From Anaeramoeba flamelloides (taxonomy: Eukaryota; Metamonada; Anaeramoebidae), in assembly GCA_027625915.1 (NCBI GenBank), contig JANTQA010000057.1, positions 7,688,001 to 7,752,000 of the forward strand: a stretch of 64,000 nt of DNA, read 5' to 3'. Made by a program: the position numbers and the translations under genes. The notes under the pieces are model-generated. The model was given only the letters and a program-made list of their open reading frames with translations. It ran no database searches and was not told where the DNA came from. Shown piece after piece: positions 11,311 to 24,922 of this stretch. Position 1 is the first letter of the stretch. Every line of letters starts with the position of its first letter.

Positions 11311-12662
11311 GAACAAAATAGAACATTAACATTTCATGAAATATCTCCATTTGAAAAGTTAATAAAATCACACTAAGTTAAAGCACTTTTTCAAAGATAA
11401 AACTTAATCTCAAATTTTTATTTACTTTTTTATTTATATTTCTCAAGAGTCGATTTAATAACGATGATGTTTTAATAAATCTAAATTAGTGGTGAAAGGT
11501 GTACAAAAAATAATAAACTTTTTAAAAACTTGAAACTAAAAGATTTTTATGTTTGGAATTGGAAATAAATCGACTTTCCAAAATTTATTTTCTTATCGAT
11601 AAAATATCATATTTTCTTATATCCAAAAATATATTTTTCAACAAAAAATACTTGTTAATTGTTGAAAAGAAAATTCGATGGCAATTTTAATACTAATATC
11701 ATAAAGGTAGTTTATCAAATAATTTTAATTGTTTTTTAATAAAATATTCTTTTGATTTATTGTTCCCAAAAAGTTAGTTATCCTTATGATGAGAAAATTA
11801 TAGTTGAAATCCAAAAAAATTGACATAATGAAAAATTACCACCAATCTATTCGGCATGTGGTTTGTAAAAAAAAATAAAATAACTTTACAATGAAGTTGT
11901 TTCTTTTATTATTTATTTTTTTTTTCTCTCTATATATATTATTTATTGAGTTGCTTTCTCTTTGTCTTCTCTTTGTTTAAAAATAATTATTATTTTTCAA
12001 TTCATTTTTTAAACAAAACCTGCCCGATGTGTTATAATTTTACTTAGATTAGAGCTATGAATAAAAAAAACTGCTAACAAATTTAATATTTGAGAAAAAA
12101 TAAAAGGTAATTATGTGGAATCACTTCTCATCAAAAAAAATAAAAAAAAATAAAAATAAAAAAATTAATGACTATTTTTTTGGGCTGAATACACAAATTT
12201 GATTTAAATTCATAGATAAAAGTCTTTATCCTGTTAAAAAAAAAAAAAAAAACGATTTAATCAAATAAAAATAAAAATAAAATAATTTTATAATTTAATC
12301 TTATATTAATATATTGTTTTCAAAATATTAAAAAAAAAGAATTCAAAAAGTTTTAAAATGAATTGTTGAATAAAAAAAAAATTGAAAATTGGTGTTGTTT
12401 TGTGGATTGCAAAAGTATAAAGTATCAAAATCAAAATTTTCACTTTGAAAAAAACAGACAAATTTTAATGATCTAAATTATTTTTAAAATAATTTTTATA
12501 ACGAATCAGAGATTAATAATGAGCGGATTGTTATTATCTATTCAAACTATATTATTGAAACTATCATATTTATTAAATTTTGAGAAAAAAATTAAAATTT
12601 ATTTTGAAAATTTCTCTTTTTTAAAATTAAGCAAAAAATGCAAAATCAATTGTAATGTATAG
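11311..12662. other. Gene-free spacer downstream of the phosphoesterase
   Basis: I see no coding signal. The stretch is AT-rich with long A and T runs and forms the 3' flank of the minus-strand phosphoesterase gene. Confidence 0.45.
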
Positions 12663-13307
12663 TTAAAAATCAATTGTAAAATCAGGGCGATAACCAATTT
12701 TGTCATGAAGGTATCCTCTTTGATTTGAAATAACTCTTGTTCCCCTTATAATATGATCAAAATTGAAATGGGTATGCCCGCATGCCCACAGTTTAACCTT
12801 ATTGTTATTTTTTGATTCGAGAAACAAATCCTCCATATCTGTGACAAACCCGTGTTTACTTAACATCCCTTCGAATTGTGGATGGCTAGTCTGATAAAAA
12901 GACGGTACATGATGAGTTAGCACGACAATTTGGTCATCGTTTTCTAATTCTTCAATTCGTTTAATTTCGTTTCTTAACCATTTATTCGATTCTTCATATA
13001 AATTTTGAGCAAAATTTACTGTAAATATTTCGTCTTCACTTTGATAAATATATTTATAATCCTTGAGTGTGGAAGAAACCGATGTTTCAGCCTTTTTGGG
13101 TATGTTAGACCAGAGAGTTGTACCTAACACCCAAACTATTTTGTTTTTTAATTGAAATTTGATTGTTTGTTCCATGAGTAAAATGACATTTGATTTTTCA
13201 ATGGATTGGCAGATTTTTTCTAATAATTTTTTTCCACTTTGATAAGTCTTTTTATTTTGGTCATGTTTGGGATATCGAAAATATTCATGATTTCTATTAC
13301 ATAGATA

Positions 13308-13338
<31 letters not shown>

Positions 13339-16300
13339 TTATATACCAAAAAGAAAAAGAAAATATTGATTAAAAAAAAAAAAAAAATTAATAAAATTAA
13401 AAAAAAATAATAACAAATATAATAGAGGTTTTATCTTTTGATAATAATTTTTTTTTTTTATTTTTAATAAATCCATAAATTTTTTAATCTTGTTATGTAT
13501 ATATATATATATATATAACCAAGTAAAATGTATGTGGGGTGTGGGGGTGGTAATTATATGGAAGTATTGTGAATTTAAATTATCAAATACGAATTCTAAA
13601 AGTAAAATATAAGAAAATGTTATTAGATCCCAAAAGAAAATTTCAAAAATTTGAGAAAAAAATAATTGATTTTAAAGACTTTATAAAATTCTTATCTCAA
13701 AAACATTTAAAATTCATTCTACTGTTTAATATACCTGTGCAAAAAGTGATGTCTTAATATTTAGGGTTTTTTTACTAAATTTGTCATTTGGTAAAAAAAA
13801 TTAAAAACGATTTTTAATTGGGAACCTTTAACTGAAAATTCAAAAGTAAGATAGATTATTAAAAGAAAAAATAAATGGTTAAAGGCAAAATGGGGGGGTA
13901 AACCCAATAACAGTTTTTTTAATACTGTCTTTTTGTATGAGGCTTTTCTTTGATTGATCAATTATTAAAATTTTGTTGAAAAAATTGACTATTTTTGAGA
14001 TCTCCAAAACCACACAAAAAATTTCAATAAATGAAAGTAGGTTTAAAATTGTATTTGTTGGTTTGATTGAAAATAATATAATGGGTTATTCTTTGAGTTA
14101 ATTTGTTTCTTCTATTAATTGATTTTACTTTTCGTTTTCGGGTTTCTGTGATTTCTGTGATTCTATTAATTTTTCCAATTAAAAACCATGTTGAACTTTT
14201 TTTCCCTAGTTGAAATTTTTTTCAGAAAGATTAATTGTTTGTCAATTGAACAAAATTCAAAATTTTAACAATTTCAATCTACCTGGCATTCTTTAAGGGC
14301 TATCTAAAATAAATACATCATGGGGAGTAAGATTCAAAACATTGATGAATTATGCTCTTTATCTCTTAAGATCCAGAAGAACTATTAATTTCCAGTTTTT
14401 TAGTAATTTGATATTTAGCATGATAAGATCCTAATTGTGTGTTGGTACTGTTTACCTCGGCCCAACCATTTGTTCTTCAAATATAAGTATTATCTAATTT
14501 CCAATAGAAACCTTTCAAAAAATCGAGTCTTATCAATAATGGCTGCGTTGTGGTTTTTGGTTCCGGCTTACACTTTAGAATTCTGATTAGTTAGAATTTC
14601 AAATTCCTAGAATTTTCAAAATTTGAAAAAATATAATCATCTAAAATTTTATTCTATGTAAATTTCAAATAAGAGTAATAACATAGCAACTCAAATTAGA
14701 AACTTAATTGTTGTTTGAGTATTTCTTTTGAAGGTGATGAATCAAGCAAATCCTTCATTACATAACTCTGTAAATATTTTCAAAAAAAAATCACTAAATT
14801 TTGTATTTTTAAAATAAACTCACATAATAAACACAATTATACATAACAATTTTGAAAAAGGTTTACAAATTTATTTAGATATTAATGGGAATTGAAAAAA
14901 AAATGAAAATTTTCAGTAATATTTTTTTTCATTTTTAATTGTAAAATATCTAAAATTTTTATTTGACTTATTGGAGAGATTATTATAATCTATTTTTTTA
15001 ATAGTCTAAAAAGAATCATATTTTTTCAATTTTAAAATAAAATCAAATATTTCTTTCAAAAGATATTGTTAAATTTAATTGAAAAACTGTTTTTTTTTTT
15101 CTGTTTTTGAAATATTTTTTATCATTTTATTTTTTTACATGTTTGGGTTTTTATGTATATTCCCCAGTTTTTTTCTGAATTTTTTTTTAACATTTATTCT
15201 TTTTTTTTACTTTATGTTAAATCTAATGTTCATCAGTTGTAACTAATTTCAAAAAAAAATACCCCAAAAATATTTGTTTTTTTCAAAAGTCGTGAATTTT
15301 TAAAAGGGGGGTATTCAAATCTTAATGAGTTTAATTGCTATCTTATCTTAATTACATAAAATTATCATAACTTTTGAAAAAATAATTTTCACACGATATA
15401 TTTTCTGATAAATACAATATGTAGTTTTGGCTAACTTTAATTTTCAGAATTTATTTTTTACTTGTAGTGTAGTAACTCTTCTTCTTTTTTTTTTTTTTTT
15501 CAAAAAGATAATAGAGTAATTCTTTACTCAATGATTTGATTGAACTTGTTAATCAACCTTGAGTACCGACTTTAGAGAAACGAGTTATCATTTTTAAAAA
15601 AAGTTCAATTTTTTCTAATTAAATTTACAGTAAAAAAAGATCATGATCCCTTTTGGTTTGGATTTTTGGATCTTTAAAAACAGAAATTAAAAAATTTGCA
15701 AAAACATTTGTATTTTTAGGAAATTTCATTTTTATTAATTTATGAGAGTTTTTATGAAAAAATAACCATTGAAACTTTAATCTTATTTTAAAGTTACCTA
15801 AAAAATAAATCAAATATTGAGTGTCTTGAAGATCTAAAAAAATTGATCATTTCTTTTATTAACAAATATTCTGATTAAATTTCTTGAAATTTAAAAGAAT
15901 AGGAAATATTTTTTTTTCAAATATCTAGAGTATAAACAAGGAATTATTAGTATTAAAATCATTTATTTGAAAATATTTATTATTTTGTTTTTATTATTAG
16001 AATTAATAATTTGAATTGGATTCATTGTTAGAAAAAAATTGAGGAATAATTGTAAAAAATATTGCTAAATTTAATCTTTGGGTTATTATTAACCCACTGA
16101 AAAAAATTAGTATTGGTTTAATAATTATTAATTAAAAATAATCAAATTAAAAAGTATTTCTTTATGCTTTATACTGTTGTTGAAATAATCCGTGCAGATT
16201 TATTAAAACCGTATATCAAAATAAAATTCGTGTTTCTTTTTTAATTAAAGCCTAAGTAATAAATGATCAACGAAATCGACAGTAAACAATAAGCAAACAT

Positions 16301-17514
16301 CATATTGGTTTCTTAAAGTTTTACCATGAAAAAAGAATTTCTAAAAATGAAGGATCAAATAAAAAACATATCTCAAAAAATAGAGTAAATTATGGATGAA
16401 AAATCTTTATACAACAAAAAATCAAAAAAATTCTGAGAATATTACGAAAAAATTTGAACAAATTGCATTCCTAATTCAAATTTTACTTAAAACATCAAGG
16501 AGTTTACCTTCAAAATATATTTTACCGTAGACATACTATTGGATATTTAACTAGACGTTGTATCAAAATAAGAAGACAAAAAGCACGGCTTTTGTACTCT
16601 GAACCTGGGCAATTTGATCTACAGTATGTTGAATTTTACAGGTTTTGAAAAAAGTTTTTTGGGAGAATTTTTAATTTAAGGTGTTGGTTTCTTTTTCTCA
16701 GATTTTTTTGGTTCAATTAAAAGAAAAAATCGATTCAAAATATTCTTTGAATAAACAAATGATATTTTTCAAGTTTAAAATAATTATTGATAATTTTTTT
16801 TCATCGTAAGTAGATTTTGTGATACTTAACTTTATTCAAAACCAAGTGGTTTTATTTTTAAAGTGTACTTATGGAGATTTCATTCACAAAAAATAAGATT
16901 TCAATCTTTTTTCTTTCAAAGAAAATAATTTTATTCTAAAATAATTCATAAATATGTTGAATTTTAAACTTTTCAAAGAGGAAAAATGGATCAAACTTTC
17001 AAAAGCAATAATTCGTTTCGGAAAATTGCATTAAAAGAAAGTTTGGTTTTGTAGTAATCAGAATTTAACTTTGTTTTCAAATTTCAAGATGTGGTAAAAT
17101 TTTTTTGATTTTGCTATTAAATTAACATTAGGATTTTTTTATGTTTACAAGTCTCTTAAAGAGAGATGCGTTACACACTCGTATTTTCTGTAATTACCGA
17201 CAAAAACACATCAAGAAAAAAAAAAAAAAAAAAATAAAGTAGTGTATGACTTACCCAGGAACTACAAAAACGTATTCAAACAATTCACTTAAATAATTGA
17301 GAAAATAAGCATAAATGGGATCTTCAGGATCACCAATATCGCCTAAAAGTGCTAAATATTTCGCTGAAGGTGTAACAAGCTTTGAGATTTCCTTCTTTGC
17401 AATCTCATCCGTTTTGAGCAATTCTAAATGGACGTCAGAAGTAATTTGGAGTGAAACTGTTTCCTCTTCTGGTAATTCAAAAATGTAGTCACTGTCTGTT
17501 CCTTTTTTGAGCAT
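12663..17514 (-). CDS. Calcineurin-like metallophosphoesterase, two exons with a 3.96-kb intron
   Basis: Exon 1 is 17514-17255 and exon 2 is 13293-12663, giving 296 residues. Exon 1 has the first metal-binding motifs: D27-V-H29 in 'ITSDVHLE' and G58-D59 in 'LLGDIGDP', and ends at 'VFVVPG' with donor GTAAGT. Exon 2 opens after acceptor GTAATAG. The split codon GG|A restores glycine and reads straight into N88-H89-E90, completing the GNHE signature. It continues with H214-H215 in 'VVLTHHVPS' and 'CGHTH' (259-262). All metal-ligand motifs of the family are thus present and ordered, so the enzyme is likely active on a phosphoester substrate, which I cannot name. The intron's 3' end is a (TA)n microsatellite (about 13305-13327). 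The SERF gene starts divergently about 0.65 kb upstream. Confidence 0.92.
13294..17254 (-). other. Large intron (3,961 nt) of the phosphoesterase gene
   Basis: The intron is bounded by donor GTAAGT (minus strand, at 17254) and acceptor TAG (ending at 13294). It contains a family C element (13790-14210), a piece of the dispersed repeat shared with 9.4 kb (about 16380-16550), and microsatellites at 13305-13327 and 13498-13518. No nested gene was recognised on either strand; short frames inside are low complexity. Confidence 0.85.
13790..14210. mobile_element. Family C inverted-repeat element, copy 1 (intronic)
   Basis: The left end carries TTTTTAATTGGGAACC followed by CTGAAAATTCAAA, and the right end carries the complement (TTTTTCCAATTAAAAACC). 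The body aligns with 60407-60797 throughout, for example TGATTGAAAATAATATA and TTGATTTTACTTTTCG. It is about 0.4 kb and non-coding. Confidence 0.7.
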
Positions 17515-18169
17515 TTAATAAAAAATAAAAATTATTTGAAACCTTATACTTATTCTTCAACTTGTTCAACAACCAATAAAGGAAAATGTTCCCAAATCTC
17601 TCAAAACAGGGTTCACTGATAAAACGATCTTCTTTTAGAAATTGAATTTGCGTTTATTTTTCCTATTGTTTGTCAAGAATCGAAATCTCTAATCCTACAA
17701 CCATGGAATTTTTTAGTTTTATTCTTTGAAAATTCTCCAAAACCATTTTTGAAACGAGGTGGAAAATTATTTTCAAATTATTTGCTTCTGTTAATTTTTT
17801 CAGAATAGAAATTGTTGTTATTGAAAACAATATTCCTTTCCAAAAGAAAAACAACTCAAAACATTATTTTTTATGGTAAAACCCAAAAGAAAAAGTTTTT
17901 CAAGAAACGTCCCAAAGAAAATTTATAGCAATCTTTAATAACAAAATTCTTGAAAGGAAAATTCAAGATATAAAAAAGACTTTAAAATTGACTGGATTGA
18001 AGGTTGTTTCGATCTTTTTAAAATAATTTTTGAAAAGATTAATGTAAGTGTGAATGAATTTATTTTTCGACTATAGCTCTATTCAAAACAAAAATTGTTC
18101 TTTGAGAGAGAAATTAAACTTTGTTAAAATGGGAGTTTTTAATCATTCATTTTTTAATATTTTTCTCAA
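17515..18169. other. Divergent intergenic region (phosphoesterase / SERF)
   Basis: This 0.65-kb stretch separates two divergently transcribed genes and must hold both 5' flanks. I see no sequence motif I could defend as a promoter. A 63-codon minus-strand frame at 17663-17854 has no recognised domain. Confidence 0.5.
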
Positions 18170-18382
18170 ATGACCCGAGGAAACACAAGAGAACTTGCTC
18201 GCAAAAGAAACGAAAAAAAAAAAAAAAAACAAAAAAGCACAAACAAATCCAAAAAATCGGGAATGTCTCTTCAACAAAAAAAAATGAGAGACCTCGAAAT
18301 TATGAGACAAAAACAAAAGGCTTACGAAGAAAAAAAACAAAAAGGGGAAATCAAAAAAAAAAAGAAAAAAAAAAAGAAATAA
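18170..18382 (+). CDS. SERF/4F5-family small basic protein
   Basis: A single short exon encodes 70 residues. The N terminus 'MTRGNTRELARKRNEKK' matches the hallmark start of small EDRK-rich factors (4F5 family). The second family block, 'MSLQQKKMRDLEIMRQKQKA', is also present at residues about 32-51. The tail is almost pure lysine. SERF proteins are small, highly charged and largely disordered; in animals they bind nucleic acid and influence protein aggregation. The ATG at 18170 is fixed by the conserved first residues. The overlapping longer frame starting at 18121 is a shadow in another phase. The A-rich coding tail (AAAAAGAAA) makes the exact length sensitive to homopolymer error. Confidence 0.9.
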   Translation: MTRGNTRELARKRNEKKKKKQKSTNKSKKSGMSLQQKKMRDLEIMRQKQKAYEEKKQKGEIKKKKKKKKK

Positions 18383-18813
18383 AATTTTTTGATCAGCTAA
18401 ACTGTAGATTTCATCTCTTTGAAAAATTCAATGGTGCAGTGCAAAGAAATAAAACAAAAAAAAACAAAAAAAAAAAAAGAACAAAACAAAAAAGGATTAG
18501 TTGAAATTTCTAATAAAACAAGCTATTTTTCTACACAAAAGTTTTTTTTTTAACTTCATTTTTTCTTTTTTTTTTATTCATCTTTTTTTTTTTTTTTTAT
18601 AATTTATTAAATCCAGTTTGTAAGTGCGACGGGATTAAACAAAAGAACCAATGAACAGAACTTTTGGTAATCTTTTTATTCTTGATTTTAATTTTTCAAA
18701 ACAACTTTTTAGAACCAAAACATTAAACAGTCCTTCGTTTGTTCCACAAGTTCTTTGTTTTCTTCAAATCCATTAGATTTGAAATACTTTTAAAATTTCA
18801 AAATACTGATAAC
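18383..18813. other. Gene-free 3' flank of SERF
   Basis: This stretch contains A-rich then T-rich homopolymer runs (about 18450-18600). No gene is seen. Confidence 0.5.
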
Positions 18814-19256
18814 TGTTGAGAGAAAAATGGTTGGACAGCAATTTTAATTGGGAACATTACTGAAAATGATTTTGAAATTCGGTCGTTGTGAAATAACCAA
18901 AGAAAATAACAATAATCTACTTATTAGAATAACGTTTAATGTAATTCTACTTTTTCAAAACTTTATCTCTTATAATCTAAAGCAAGTTTAAAAATTACCA
19001 TTTTCAGAATTAATAGCAAACTTTACTACAACTTGGCTTTTTGTTCAAATAGCATGATCTACTTTAGTTATCAACCATTCAAATGAGTATTCTACACACA
19101 CCACAGATTAATGAACTTGTAACACCTTTAAACTTGGATTTATATAAAAATCACCTAGTTACTAATAGGATTTGATTTTCAATTTCACTAATGTTCCCAA
19201 TTAAAAATTGTGTCCAACTATTTTTCTGTGTCCAGCATTTTTCTCTCAACAGTAAA
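18814..19256. mobile_element. Family C inverted-repeat element, copy 2
   Basis: Ends are inverted copies: CTGTTGAGAGAAAAATG at the left, with TTTTAATTGGGAACATTAC just inside, and the complements (GTTCCCAATTAAAAATTG, then CATTTTTCTCTCAACAG) at the right. At about 443 bp it has the best-defined termini in the family. It is non-coding. Confidence 0.75.
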
Positions 19257-20599
19257 TTCAAATAAGTGTCTGAAAATTTTTACTTTACTTGACATTTTAC
19301 AAATTTTTTCCATTATATTTGGATAAAGCAGTTTATTTGTTTAAATCTGAAGTAACTATGTAAAATTAGTTGATCTTTCAAATATTTCTACGAAAGAACT
19401 GCTTGAAAAGTTGAGTTGGTTGAGTTATAAAAATGGAAATTGAATAAAAAGTTTATTACATGTGTTTGAATTTATCAGTATAGTTGCAGTTGGGGAATGG
19501 ATGCTTTTTAATATTTTTGATTCTGTTTTTCTTTAAATTGTAACAATTAAAAAAATCAAATAATAGAATTAGAAAACTTATAAGGGAAATTGTGTAAACC
19601 ATTAGTCAATTGTCTGAGAAAATAAATTCAAACAAGTTAGTGTTCGAAAAATCAAAATTAAAATTACCATTTTTTTCTACAGCTGTTGATTGTAAGCTGT
19701 TTGAAAATACTGATAAATTCACAAAAAGGTTTTTAACTTTTTTGTTCACTTTCAGATTTTTGAAAATGTTTTTCTAAACTTAGAAGAGAGAATTTTTTTG
19801 GTCTAAATACAAAGAAAAGTTTGTAAATTAGTCGACAGCAAGACTATTGTTGGAAAAAAAAATGTTTTCAAAGTCGATTTTCAAGAAATTATGAAAAATG
19901 GAATTTGAACCAAAAAGTTTAGTTTAGGGTTTTACTCTTTGACTGAATTTTAAGTATTTTGTTTGACCACAAAAATAGGCATAAAAAAAAAATATCTACA
20001 AAAAATTTTCTCTGTGAATACTAAAAGTTAAATAAGTGGTACTCAAATTGCTTGACACACCCTTTTCAGCAATCTGATTAATATTTTTTTAAAAACTTTA
20101 ATTACTTGATTCCCTTAAATTCAAAGAAATATACTTTCCAATTCAAAATCAGATTGAACTTTTATTCCTGCTTTTCTGTTTTATCCAAACGATCTTCAAA
20201 AAATGATAAAATTTAAACTATCAAAAGTGGAAACTATACATCAAGATAATGAAATAATATTTTGAAAAAACAATTAAAGATTTGATAATTTTTCACTTTT
20301 TAATAAGCCCAAGTATAATAAACAATATTGGTTAATAAAAGATCTTAAGAACAAATTTTATTTTTTAATATATTTTACAATTTAAGATAACAAAATCAAT
20401 TTACCAGGTTCTATTATTATTATTTTTAGATTGAGTAGTAAAAAAATTGAAAAATTTTTTCTTTGGAGCTAAGATGCCATTTTATTATATTTTCAAGAGT
20501 TTTTTAAATCTGATGAATATATTTCAAATAGAGAATCAATTATTTGGATTATTAAAGAATGATTTGTTCTTTTAAATTGAAAAATATTTTTTTTTTTTT
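19257..20599. other. Gene-free region
   Basis: No gene or named repeat was recognised. Sequence is AT-rich but less homopolymeric than elsewhere. Confidence 0.4.
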
Positions 20600-21446
20600 G
20601 AATTCTTGAAAACCTAGGACACTTACTTTAGGTTTTTTTTCACTTTGAGAAATAACCCAAAAATTTCATAAATTTTTTTTTAATGCCTTAAATTAAAAAA
20701 AAAAACTACCATTAGTTTTTTTTCTAAGCTATTTCCAAGTAAGTGGGGCAAATTTATTTTTAAATATATCTTTTAAACTCAATCCACAAAAAAGTATTTA
20801 AACATCCAAAATAATTAACAACCATTAATTGATTCTTGATAATAATTCAATTTATTTCTTAGTATTGTATTACATCAATAAAAGATATTAAAATTTCTGA
20901 TCTCGATTTTATCTGATATTTTTTTCGGGATGAAAATTGGTGTTTATATTTTTCTTTTTGATTGAAAAAATCGTTTTCATAACTTGTCTAACCTCAACAA
21001 ATTTTCAAATAGAATTGAAAACACCCAACTACATTTTATGGTCTAAAAAATTATTTGTACCCTTTCCATATTTCCAGTTTGTTATTGAAATTGGTCGTAA
21101 CTTGTTTGAACCAAAAATAGTACTATTTTTTTTTTTTTATTTTTAGGAAATATTTTCATATAACATATTTTGAAATAAATATATTAGTCATTTATTCAAT
21201 CGGTATTAATATTTAACTTAATTTGGTAATGTCATTCAACGAATACCTTCGCTAACATAGATGATTTTTTATGAAATTGAAAAAAACAATACCCAACTTT
21301 TTTGGAAATACTTTAATTTAAAAAAATCGTGTTTTTTTTTAATTTAAGACCTTAAAAGAAAATTTATGAAATTTTCAGGTTATTTCCCAAAGTGAAAAAA
21401 AACCTAAAGTAAGTGTCCTAGGTTTTCAATCATTCAAAAGAATTGA
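20600..21446. repeat. Inverted repeat with about 100-bp arms, 847 bp overall
   Basis: Arms at 20600-20696 and 21341-21446 are inverted copies with only a few mismatches; they share GAAAACCTAGGACACTTAC and TTAGGTTTTTTTTCACTTT. The arm sequence belongs to the same style as the palindrome clusters at 41, 45 and 59 kb (CCTAGG, TTAGGTTTTTTTT). The interior (about 640 bp) has no recognised gene. It could be a foldback transposable element. Confidence 0.7.
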
Positions 21447-24400
21447 AAAAACTCTATATGATTTTACTCGATGCTTTGAAACCCAGATTAATTTTAAGAA
21501 ATCTAATATATCCCTTAGTTATTGTTTTCCCACATTTGAGTTTTTTTTTGACAAATAGTATATTTTCAAAACTAATAGTTATTTTCTATTTAAGTAACAC
21601 TCTAAAAGTTGAATTTAACTAAAACTGTTTCATACCCTTGTTTTAAAAATTTTTATCCAAAAAAAGACCCCTTTTCTCGACTAGAGACTTTAAAAAATAG
21701 TAATAATACTACCAAAAATAAATACAACAGCTTCAAGAAATTTAAGCACTGGGATATTTATTATATTATAAATAAACTTTATTAACTAAAAATGAAATGG
21801 CAATTGAAGGAATCATTTTTTCTAACTTGAAATGCCAATTTCTTTTTTTCATACTGGCGAATTGAAGTACCTTTCAAGCAAAGTATTTTTCAGGATTTAT
21901 GTACAAATTAAACATTTATTTACTTTTCCAAGACTGAGACACTTATTGAGTTAGTTTAAATAGTATGTAATTTTCAATCAAAAAAAATTGATTTTCAAAT
22001 CTCAAAATTTCGTAGAAAAAGGTAGAATCCTATTAGATAGATATTTTTTTAAAAAATTGAGACACTTAACATTTTTTTAAAAAAGGAAAGAATTTTATAC
22101 CTTATTTTTGTGGATAATCTTTTAAATTTTTTTCAAAAAAACAATAAAATAATAAATATTTTATAAAAAGTGTTAGTAATTTTTCCTAAAATCTATCCTC
22201 TAGATAAATGCCACATATTTTCAATATTATCTTTATTTGGGATTCGAAAAAAAAATTGAATGAGTCGAATTTTCCTTCTCTAAAATTTATTTTTTACTTC
22301 TTTGTACCTTTATGAATTCATAATTTACTTGAAAATACTTGAAGTTCATATAAAACCCGAAAAATGTTGATGTATTATTTGACAATTTTGCACCTTGATC
22401 GTAAATTCAAAGAATTTTTTCACAATTGAAAACCAATTTTGTACCTTTTTATGCCCCTTTGATGAAATTATTAGTTTTTTTTCAAATTAAACCTTATCTC
22501 AAATCAAAAAATTAAACAATAAAACCTAAAAAAAAACAAAAAACATGATAGAAAAAAAAAACTTATTAAGAAAAGAAAAACAAAAAAGGAAATCTTTACA
22601 AAAAAAAAAAAAAACGAACGAACAAACTTAAATTAATTATACAATGTAAAATGGTATTTGTTGATAGAAATATCAAAGTATAAACATCTATCATTTTAAA
22701 CTTATACATTTTCTGAATATTCAATGCCAATGATATTATTACCTTAAAATTTTATTTCATAACACAGGAATAACTTTGAATCAGTGATGAAGAAAAAAAT
22801 CAAAAATTGTGATTTTTTGTTTGAATGAGAAAAAGATTAAAGTTCTATGAAAAAAAAAAAAATAATTTTATTTGTTAACAGATATTAGTTAACAATAAAT
22901 CATGAAGAACATGTTATTATTGTTGATAATATTTTAAAAGATATCATGTTACTATATTAATCATCTTCACTAGTGTCAATAAGAATTTTGACAAAAATAG
23001 AGTTTTTACTATTTTCAAGATAACTATAAAGTTCCACATATTTATCCAAATTTTGGTAATAGTAAATATAATTTCTGATTATCAAAAGAGACAAATAATA
23101 ATTTGAATCAAAAAAATCGTTTTGCTACTACTAATCTTGAAATTTTTTTTTTAAAAAAACATTTTTCAAATAAAGTATTGGTAATCACTAAACGATTTGA
23201 TATGGAAAATCCATTCTAGCTTAAAAATCAAAACGGATGTTTTGTTTACTATTTCATAATTTGGATTAATATTCGGAACTCTATATTTATCTCATAAATC
23301 ATAAAAACTCTATTTTTAATAACATTCCGTCTTTATTTTTCTGTTCAATAAATATGATTTCTAAATCCACTAAAAACTTTTTGCTCATATACCCACCTTA
23401 TAATTGGTTTTTATTTATGTGAAACGAAAAAATATACGGATTAAATCCTCGAGAAGTGATAATTTTAATATTACCAAGAGAGAATTATAATTTACTTATT
23501 TTGAAAAAATGAATAAAATAACAAGAGTTATCATTAGAAAAAGGCAATTTAATACCAATAATTAAAATACAATTAAAAATCAACAAAAATAAAAAAATAT
23601 ATTTATAATTTTTCTTTAATTAAAAGAAATAAAAAAAAAAATGCAAAAAATTCTAAATATTTTTATTTAATAATTTTGAAAATGTTTCATTAATACATAA
23701 TTACCAAAAATCACCTTTAAATTACTAAACCCAAACAAATTGATAAATTTGATTACAAAATTTTAAACCATACTTTTATATTATTATAGTTGGTTAAAAA
23801 CATTCAAAATAGATGAGACAGATGATTAAAAGACTCATTTAAATTTTCACTTTTCTCCGAAAATAAATATAAGCTGAAATATTTGATCTATATAAAATTT
23901 ACTACATTGATTTATCCTATAAATCATCAAATTTTAATAATTATAAACTCTCATCATCATCCAAAAATGTTATTTTGAATAAACAAAAAATAACAATTCA
24001 CAATTAGAAAATAGTCAAAATTGAAAGAGGAAACAAAAACCAAATAGTTGATCTAAAGTACAAGCTTATTAAATCATCATTGTAGGTCTGATATATTCTG
24101 CCAATTTTTTATGCCTAGCCCGGGAAAAAAATGATAAATAATTTATTTAAAACAAGTAAAATATTATTTTTTTTTTATTTAAAAGATTTATTGGACTTTT
24201 TTAATTGTTCCGATTCTTACAAATTTGCTAAGGATTATTTAATTACCAGGTTGTGATATTTTTAAAATCTGTTCTATAAAGCAATTTTTTCCATAATTTG
24301 TAATTTGTGTATTTAATGACATATATTTTTTTCTGAAATTTTCATTATTTCGTTTTTATAAATAGAAAATAACCACCAGTCCATAAACTTTAAGAAAAGA

Positions 24401-24922
24401 AAGATTTTATTCTTTAATTTGAATCTAAATTTGTGATATTTGTTTCTGATCTCAAAAAATACAACTAAATCAAAAATATATACCATTTTTTGAAATTTAA
24501 ATAGGAAAAGATTGTGACGATTTTTCTTTTTTCAATTCTATCAAAATTCTTAGAGTGTTTTCAGTTCACCCAAAATATATCATTATATATCACAAAAAAA
24601 GTAACAAAACAAATAAATATAGGGATTCCAAAGTGTAACCGATTATTTTAAAAACTCGTCAATTGATAAGAAAAACAAAAAAAAGGAAAATGAAGTGAAA
24701 TTTTTTTCCGATCTATTATTTAAATTCCAGAGATAGAATATGTCGGTGTAACTCTTAAAAAAAGGCACCCTCTCAAAAATTCAATCAAGAGTTTAAAGAT
24801 TGGATATTAAAAAAATTCTACACTCCATCCATAACATTAAAAAAAAAAACCCAACCAAAATTCATTTTTTTTTTTCATTTCAAAAATAATTCTTGTTTTA
24901 ATTTAATTGCACAATCCTTTTG
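21447..24922. other. Gene-free region upstream of the kelch-BTB gene
   Basis: A 3.5-kb stretch with no recognised gene, RNA or complete element. Homopolymers are frequent (22505-22615). The 5' end of the kelch gene must lie at the right edge. Confidence 0.4.

Noticed and set aside
13294-13349. Repeating Tyr/Lys/Ile start of the 228-codon phosphoesterase frame
   Set aside because: It is translated (TA)n/(TTTATA)n microsatellite upstream of the splice acceptor, hence intron.
18121-18504. 127-codon frame overlapping SERF
   Set aside because: The SERF signature is in a different phase starting at 18170; the longer frame is lysine-rich low complexity from A-runs.
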